Positions 58,301 through 64,000 of a stretch of DNA of 64,000 bases are shown here, piece after piece (the first letter of the stretch is position 1; each line of letters begins with the position of its first letter). The notes below the pieces were generated by a model, which was not told the DNA's origin, made no database searches, and worked only from the letters and a program-made list of their open reading frames with translations. The stretch is from NCBI GenBank assembly GCA_012064415.1, contig SSNU01000279.1:310001-374000 (forward strand), in the 5' to 3' direction. The stretch comes from Gyrodactylus bullatarudis. Lineage: Eukaryota; Platyhelminthes; Monogenea; Gyrodactylidea; Gyrodactylidae. The translations under genes were made by a program, and so were the position numbers.

Positions 58301-59732
58301 AATTTTAGTTTATAGCTTCACAGAATTATGATAAATTGCTTGTGAAGACATCTGTTCATGATTTAGTTGTTTGGGAGTCTTTTAAATCTTTGGTTTTACT
58401 CCATAATGTATTACTTAATATAATGCGTAATTTGGACACTTATCTTATTCCGGAGATTAATTGGTCTTTTGATGAAAATAGTCCACATTGATGTAAAGTT
58501 TTTCAAATTTTGAGTAATTTCTCTTCGTTATATCTCATCTTTACGTAGCCTTGCTTTAGATTTTTTTGCTTACTAAGGCTAGTCGGCGAAATATTTCCGA
58601 TTGAGTAAGAATGAAAGCTGAATTTTATTCTTACTAGATTTTCAGAAAATTGAAAAACTTTGACTTAAACATGGGACAAATTTTAAAATATTTAAGACGT
58701 TTTTTTGATTTTTTCATAAAATTTAAGATGCCTGAATCCTCCATTGTTCCTAAGAATATTTATGAATCTTCTCACAGCTTCAAGATTGAAAAAGTACAGT
58801 TTTTCTTGTATTGAATCGAATCGATTACGATACATGTTATCAATTATAGTAACCATTCAGTATAGAGTCGAATTCATTCAAAATTCAAATTATAAAAAGA
58901 TTCTTCTAATATCACAGCTTCTCCAACAAGAAATCTGTAATCAATAATGATTCAGTACCTGAATAACCCTTTGTTGATCAATGCACCTCACGATTCAAAC
59001 GTGATGTTGAATTTTTGTAGCGTTCAGTTGAGAAGATGAAATAAATTAGTATTCCAAGTTAACAAATGAATTTAATGCATGCAAATGATATTCAACTCTT
59101 GCATTCTCATGAATATTTTCACTTTACTCTCATTCTCGTTATACAAGGTTAATATATCTATCCATATGAATATAGATTTCGATTAATTACTAAAAATCGA
59201 CTCCATATTCTATTCAGTTATGAGCCAAAGTCAGGATAAAATTTAGTTTTTTTGCAATGGTTGAATAAAAAATCCATTATTATGGTTAGATTCGATTGCA
59301 TCAGCTTTGATTTTCGATTTAATCATCTTGTTAACTGATACAAAAGATTATAGTTTTTATTTGCGCGTCAGAAATGGTAGCAAAAGTATCTTATTATTTT
59401 TTCTAAATATAATTGCAAATATACTCTCAAGTAATAAGATTGGAATAAAATAATTTTACGATAAATTTGGAATGACTATATTTTTATGATAAAAAATATT
59501 CTCTTAGGTGGAAGTGAAACCATATGTATTGGACAATCAAATGTGTGATGAATGCCAAGGCGCTAGATGTGGTGGTAAATTTGCCCCCTTCTTTTGCGCT
59601 AATGTTTCATGCCTGCAATATTATTGTGAGCAATGTTGGGTGCATATTCACTCACGTCAAGGTCGTGAATTCCATAAGCCCCTTGTCAAGGAAGGCGCCG
59701 ACCGTCCCAGAGCAACCATCTATCGATGGTAA
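46314..59732 (+). CDS. Cytoplasmic polyadenylation element-binding protein, CPEB2-4/Orb2 type
   Basis: Exons: 46314-47829, 47909-48117, 48217-48331, 55012-55193, 59508-59732, giving 748 residues. CPEBs bind U-rich elements in mRNA 3' UTRs and control poly(A) length and translation in germ line and neurons. Residues 1-485 are a low-complexity Asn/Ser-rich region with scattered Gln. RRM1 starts at about 492 (KVFVGGLPPDIDEEEITTAF, KGYCFLLFVEE). RRM2 starts at about 600 (KTIFVGGVPRPLKAVELALI, LYGGVCYAGIDTDPDLKYPK). The C-terminal ZZ zinc-binding domain spans about 685-735 (MCDECQGARCGGKFAPFFC, CLQYYCEQCW, IHSRQGREFHKPLVKEGADR). The RNA-binding half is very conserved and points to the CPEB2-4/Orb2 group rather than CPEB1. 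The ATG at 46314 is the first in the frame I can support. Introns 3 and 4 are 6.7 and 4.3 kb; intron 3 contains a family A foldback element and intron 4 a Tc1 element. Confidence 0.92.
49022..49042. repeat. (CA)n microsatellite
   Basis: A C tract runs into seven CA units. It is short and likely polymorphic. Confidence 0.9.
50297..50319. repeat. (GAA)n microsatellite
   Basis: AGAAGGAGAAGAAGAAGAAG, adjoining an (ATT)n run. The open frame crossing it (50217-50423) is not a gene. Confidence 0.85.
50645..51035. repeat. Imperfect inverted repeat of about 390 bp
   Basis: TTCCAAAATTACTAAAATCG followed by CCTATCAATATGATAAAATT at the left is the reverse complement of AATTTATCATATCAATAGGC followed by GATTTTAGTAATTTTGGAAA at the right. 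Pairing continues inward (AACATTCTTTCACCAAATTTTGCTCCAA against GGAGCAAAATTTGTAAGATGTTAG). It has no terminal motif in common with families A or B, so it appears to be a separate foldback family. Confidence 0.7.
51924..52616. repeat. Foldback element, family A (693 bp)
   Basis: TTAATATGAAGATGGGAATTT at the left, and the reverse complement ending CATATTAA at the right. The arms contain CATGAGGCCCTCTTTCACGA against its complement, and the centre carries one copy of the AATTAGTCAAAGTAATC segment. The left flank AAAGCTAG and right flank TTAGGTGT also occur around the 16568-17494 copy, so the true ends lie a few bases outside the coordinates given. Confidence 0.85.
52617..55011. other. CPEB intron 3, second part
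   Basis: No exon recognised. It contains short palindromic or simple stretches (a GTACAATGTAC-type palindrome at about 54663-54682) and a G-rich patch at 53576-53610. The frames at 53261-54098 are unsupported. It ends at the acceptor TTTTTTCTAG (55011). Confidence 0.4.
55604..57103 (-). mobile_element. Tc1/mariner transposon, copy 2 (1500 bp)
   Basis: TA duplications flank terminal inverted repeats of about 200 bp beginning GTGGTCGACAAAATGAATTT at 55604, mirrored at 57103. An inner direct repeat (CGACAAAACATATTTGTTCA at 55758) echoes the outer end, the same IR/DR design as copy 1. The termini share GTGG and the TATTCACT-type box with copy 1, so the two belong to sister families. It lies in CPEB intron 4, opposite to the host gene. 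Confidence 0.92.
55781..56809 (-). CDS. Tc1-type transposase with a 2-residue catalytic deletion
   Basis: An open frame of 342 residues; the usual start is probably the internal MTGKKPKYSRL about ten residues in. It has the same architecture as the transposase at 6960-7964: helix-turn-helix units (NEGLSNRKIAKTVGC, TASKIKAELNLNTSVRTVQ), FSDEKKFNLDGPDG, GFGGGSVMVWG and FQQDNAPCHRS. The third catalytic segment reads SPDPIENLWG where the sister enzyme has SPDLNPIENLWG. Six bases are missing, so the frame survives but the second D and E are 32 rather than 34 residues apart. Tc1 enzymes depend on this spacing, so this copy is probably inactive; that is inference. Confidence 0.9.
   Translation of the reverse strand: MNFIISRIYKMTGKKPKYSRLTDYNKNVVNKLKNEGLSNRKIAKTVGCACGTINYLFSKKKQEKKSKKCGRKRAIPNCLMKKISYLAIRKKTTASKIKAELNLNTSVRTVQRCIKNNPNIYWGKPKIVPNLSTTDKEIRYCWAYEKIVQNYDWSKTIFSDEKKFNLDGPDGLSFCWIDKSLPKPTKIKRGFGGGSVMVWGYITKERTGNLVFIEERLNSKTYQQLLEDQLLPFKEEMEKSQIIFQQDNAPCHRSLSTKTWFQENGISVLPWPARSPDPIENLWGILSQKVYSQGRVFSNRQELIKRIEEEWRLIPEEILANLYCSMSKRCLKVVEGKGDLTK
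57104..59507. other. CPEB intron 4, after the Tc1 element
   Basis: Positions about 57595-57855 are a diverged family A remnant: TTTGAACTTAACATTTTTGC, CTACTTGAAAATTAATGAAT, CTAATGGTGATCCTGAAGAA. The rest is anonymous. It ends at the acceptor TATTCTCTTAG (59507). Confidence 0.45.
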
Positions 59733-61900
59733 ATCTTCACCAACCATTTTTTTACTGAAATTTCCTTAAATGACTCTTTATAATTAATTGAAAATAGCGC
59801 CATTTTTTTCATTACCGTTTACGTTTTTTTTGTTTTCCAAGTCTATTTTAACAGAACCTTCTTCATCATTAAATAAGAACACCTTTTATTTATTCATTTC
59901 TCAAACATATTTTATTTTTCCTGTATTTTTTTATTAACGAAGAAAGAAAGACAGCTACATTCAACCTTTTTTCTTATTTCCTCTGGTTTCCTATAAGCAA
60001 AATTTCTGTACACCAAAAAAAGAGGCAAAAAGGGGAACAAGGATGAGAGATAATCAAAAAATCAATTGCTAAAAGTCAGTCTGCGGATTTATGTTAAATT
60101 TTTACCTAAGAATGTAGAGAGACAAGAAAAGAGTATACTTTTTGCAGCAATATTTAAGAAAAAGCAATGTCTATAATAAATGCAGAAAACCGAGCGAATA
60201 ATACAATCAAAACACTTGCTTGTTATATTTTGTATCCATCTTGTTCATCTCAGTCTTTCTATCCTCCTCTTCCTCCACCACCACCACCAACTTGATATAT
60301 TTGAATGAAGAAAGTGTTTAAAGAAAAGTGAGAACCTGAGAAAATGGAAAAATATTATTTTTTAAACAACTGATTTTTTTGATCCTGTGTTATCTGTGAT
60401 TATTATTACTACTATGTACTATTAAATATTTTTATTCTTGATTAGTATCGTCGTCATAATTACTCAAAAAACACTCACCATTTTGAACAAGACATTTATT
60501 TTATGAAACCCTAATTAATTAATATAATTGTCCTATTGACACGAAAAGTAGCAGTAAATTTTTCAACTACCACAATGATGTATTATGAATGAAAATTTTG
60601 TCATAAACGTTAAAACAAAAAATATTTTTGCCTGTTTTACCCTTGGAAAGCAAACTCCCTTTATAAAACAAATTTTTTTTCTTATTTTTCTAGTAAAATT
60701 GTTCGTACAATAGAATGTAGAATACCCGAAAAAAATTCAATATTCACGTAATCACTTGATATATATAAGTATGTTTTTCGAACAAAAATGGTTAAACATT
60801 ATTATTATTTACTAATTTGCAAGCCTATTTTTGAATGAGCTGTCCAACTACTATTTATAGAAAACCACAGAGAAAAATACACTGTATCCTTCTCATTGAA
60901 GAAATTCATAACAAAAATCTGTGATAAAATGACACGTTTTTGATAATTTGGAACCAAAACGCCCAATAACCCCAATGAATAATGATCCAAAAACAAAAAA
61001 AGTCTTCGGTAAATGAAAAAAAGATAGCTCGATAGATGCCCAGTAATTCCCATCAACTCGTTCAACAGGAAATTTGAAAGCTTTTTTGAAAATAAAGAAA
61101 TATTTTGAAACCTTTCATCAGCAGAAGAGAAGGTATCTGTGAGAAATTTACTCATCAGTCTAAATAATGTAGATTTCTCTTTCATAAAGATTTCAACAAC
61201 AGCTTCAAATTGTTTATTTTTCTAAAGTTCCCTAAAAAGACATTGTTTTGAAAATATATTACTCTTACCGCTGTATGAAACTCTTCTATGCAATATGTTT
61301 ATTTTTTATACTCATGTGAAATTGTTTAACTAATTGTAGAAGACTAAATTTATTAACCCACCTTTTTCAGATACAACCATTGAAAAATCCTATCGATAAT
61401 GAAATAATTTTTTCAATTTTTTTTCTAACATGAAAATTATTATTGTAATAAGAAATATTGCATTTCACCCCTCTAAAAAGAAAACCATATTTATTTATAG
61501 AAAAAAGCACCCTGTTTGTTTGAAATTAACCTAATTTTATTTGAGAAAAAAGAATATCCATTTTTATTTGTTGTACCGATAATAATATTAAAAATTAATA
61601 TTTACTTAAATAAAATGACTAAATGAAGATTTTTATTAAGAATAACAATTCACTTTTAATCACTTTTACAAACGATTGTAACTGTAAGGATATATTTCAT
61701 TATAGTGATAAAAAATATTTTTCTATATATTTTTCAAAGTTATTTATAATGAAAATTAAAACAAATTTTACACACGTTTTAAAATCATTTTCCCACCAAC
61801 CTTCCTGTCCCTCCTCCCTTGAAAAACACCAACGCGTAGACACAAATGTTATTACATACCTGAATTATTCTTTTGTGATCCATTTTTAACACTTACAAAA
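59733..61900 (+). other. Probable CPEB 3' UTR and flank
   Basis: Begins at the CPEB stop. AATAAA at 60175-60180 is a candidate poly(A) signal 443 bp past the stop. Several TTTTAT or TTTTTAT runs (e.g. 59880-59935) would fit CPEB-type binding sites, but such runs are common in this AT-rich DNA. A (CCT/CCA)n patch lies at 60262-60289. No further gene was seen; the frames at 60805-61185 and 61623-61889 are unsupported. Confidence 0.4.
60262..60289. repeat. (CCT/CCA)n simple repeat
   Basis: CCTCCTCTTCCTCCACCACC continuing as CCA units. The more GC-rich patch stands out in the 3' flank of CPEB. Confidence 0.8.
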
Positions 61901-64000
61901 GTTTAAAAATTAATTTTCCAAGAAAATCTTTCTAACCAAAACGAGATGATGGATTTTGAGCCGATCAATCGATAACTATCTAATCTAAGAAAATTACATG
62001 CTGAAGATTTTATGATATTTTTTAAAAAGAAAGATATTTTGAAATAGCCCAACCATTATTTTCAAAACAATTGTAATACCAAAATATTGTGCTACTCAAA
62101 ACTTGGAAATAGTCTGTGAATACCCAGGAAAATTACAATTGTTACATTGCTGCCATACACGAAAATTTGAATCCTTTTTGATTGTGTGTTATTATTATTT
62201 TCTTTTTACTTAATTTTTCCTTACTTAACCAATTAATTTATCCAACGTGATCAAGTTGAAAAATTTAATGTATTGCATTTGATCTATTCCAGGCTATGCA
62301 TGCATCACTTGTGGTTCCATCTATGACATGTCCCCTCTATAACTAACTAACACGTGTCATCACTTGAAATGTGCGTAAAGAGACATCTTTTTCTAACAGA
62401 ACCCTTTATGGAGCATAAAAATTTGATGGAATACACTAATAAACACGCACTATGACGAATAATTTGGACATAGATTTGAAAAGAAACTGTTTAAAAAGTG
62501 AATAAGGAAATGCCCATTTTTGAAAATAAGGATAGTTTATATATCATTATTCATTTAAACAAAACAATAAAAATAATATTTAATCCATAATTATTTATAA
62601 GGAAAAAAAAACTAAATTCTATAAACAAACCACCTTTTTTGGCCCAGTTATTTGTTATACAAGTTTTTATTTTAGATTTTGTTTCTCATTTGTTAATTAA
62701 AAATATATTATTATTACGAAAGAAAAAATAAATACTTTAATACAATTCCCGAATATAGAAGGGTATTTTCAGTATTTTCTCAAAATCTAGTGAAAATTGA
62801 GAATCGGAGAGAAGAGGCTTATAAGAACTATTACGCATACAAACGCTGTATTCAAACTAATCTCTGGGTAATAGATTCAACATTTTTTTTATTTTAAAAG
62901 TATACATCTACTCAAAAGTAGATTCATAATATATAATAATATGTGCGACGAAAATCTGACTAAATCTTAGGGGTAAATTACACCTTGGTTACGCTGCTTC
63001 CCATTGATATTTGGTTATAATTGAAATATTTTGATAGTCAGAATCAATGATTAAGCTGGCCTGGTTGGAAATAATCAATGATGATGTAGTAATAAAATTA
63101 ATTTTATTCAATCATCTGAAATTATGATTTTTTTTGATTCGGTGATATTTTTTAATATTTTCTAAATTTCATTTTGGGTCACTTCAGTGTATCTTTTTTT
63201 TATGAACTCAACGAATAGACAATAAGAAATAATGAATATTCCACAAGGAAAAATCATCAGAATTTTATGCTGATTTCAAATTTGAGTTTGAAAATATTTT
63301 AAAATGTGGGTTCCCAAGAACTGAATTCATGACTAAGAAAAAATTCAAAAGCAAAAAATATATTTTAAATTTTTGAATTTTTTTATAGAAGCACTTGGTT
63401 AACGTCAGAATTAATTTTGAATTATTTTCATAGGATTTGTTATTAAAGAACTAGATTTCAAGTATTTTCGCCCAAATTTCCCTCCAAAATATCTTTTTAT
63501 ACTTCTGTGATAATATGAAAAAAAGTGAACGCTTTCAAATAAAAAACGTCCAGAAAGGAAGGATGTATTTTCTTCTCTTATTACTCAAGTTTCTAAAATT
63601 TGCATATTTTTGAGCAGAAGTAATCATCCAATTTCTCCTATATAATCTCCCACGGGCATCATAGAAAAATGAATTTCACTATTATCCTTCTCTCTTCATG
63701 ATAAGATTACTACCATTTGTTTTATTGATAGTAGTTTAGGAAACTCATCTATAGTAACTAAAATATTCAGGTTTTATAGAATCCTACTACTTCGATAATG
63801 ATTTGTCTAATGTTGATTCCAAATTTAATTTCAGACACTTTCAAAAAAACAGAAATAATCAGTTAAGAATTCTTCAAGACTCGCCTTGAGCTTAGGGATC
63901 TGCTATTCGAAACATAAACAATGACATATGATATAATATGTTTTATCTCATTTCATATACAGGTATTAAATGAATAATCAGTGATTATTAATCACTGTAT
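61901..64000. other. Intergenic or intronic AT-rich DNA to the window end
   Basis: No exon or RNA gene recognised. A CCAG followed by a short less AT-rich stretch at 62290-62400 lacks a sustained frame. The palindromic core TAATCAGTGATTATTAATCACT at about 63976-63997 matches the one at 19829. Confidence 0.35.

Noticed and set aside
62290..62400. Possible extra exon after TTCCAG downstream of CPEB
   Set aside because: All frames close quickly and the CPEB reading frame already ends in a normal C terminus at 59732.
1..64000. CRISPR arrays, bacterial-type operons, tRNA or rRNA genes
   Set aside because: None seen; the gene structure is eukaryotic and no cloverleaf or rRNA core was recognised by eye (a tRNA scan was not possible).

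Overview
The window looks like nuclear DNA of a metazoan, most likely an invertebrate such as an arthropod. It is strongly AT-rich, its genes are split by GT-AG introns, and the proteins are animal families: importin-11, a RhoGAP, the histone-fold subunit POLE3, the deubiquitinase USP5 and a CPEB2-4/Orb2-type translational regulator. The species cannot be fixed from sequence alone. Nothing suggests a bacterium, organelle or virus.

Layout: (1) 1-620 is a foldback repeat. (2) 1828-4749 (+) is the 3' part of a gene for a cysteine-containing protein with fibronectin-III-like repeats. (3) 11408-5424 (-) is importin-11 in eight exons, with an open Tc1/mariner transposon in its seventh intron. (4) 11668-40649 (+) is a RhoGAP gene of eight small exons spread over 29 kb. 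Its introns hold most of the repeats: foldback elements of two related families, a Merlin-like DNA transposon relic with an 8-bp target duplication, several Penelope-like (GIY-YIG) retroelement pieces, a hAT scrap and possibly a piggyBac scrap. (5) 42181-41653 (-) is POLE3. (6) 45894-42498 (-) is USP5. (7) 46314-59732 (+) is a CPEB gene whose large introns carry another foldback element and a second Tc1 element. (8) 59733-64000 is probable 3' UTR and flank of CPEB, with no further gene that I can see.

The genes are housekeeping or regulatory genes from unrelated pathways: nuclear import, Rho signalling, DNA replication/chromatin, ubiquitin recycling and mRNA translation. They do not form a functional cluster. 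Two pairs are divergent with short shared promoters (IPO11/RhoGAP, 259 bp; USP5/CPEB, 419 bp), and two are convergent (FN3/IPO11, RhoGAP/POLE3). Exon models were built by hand from splice signals and reading-frame phase; within the multi-exon genes the phases close at every junction. No new defence or metabolic system was found. The most unusual content is the mobile-element biology: large near-palindromic foldback elements sharing one terminal motif, an orphan GIY-YIG ORF, and a transposase with an in-frame deletion in its catalytic spacing.
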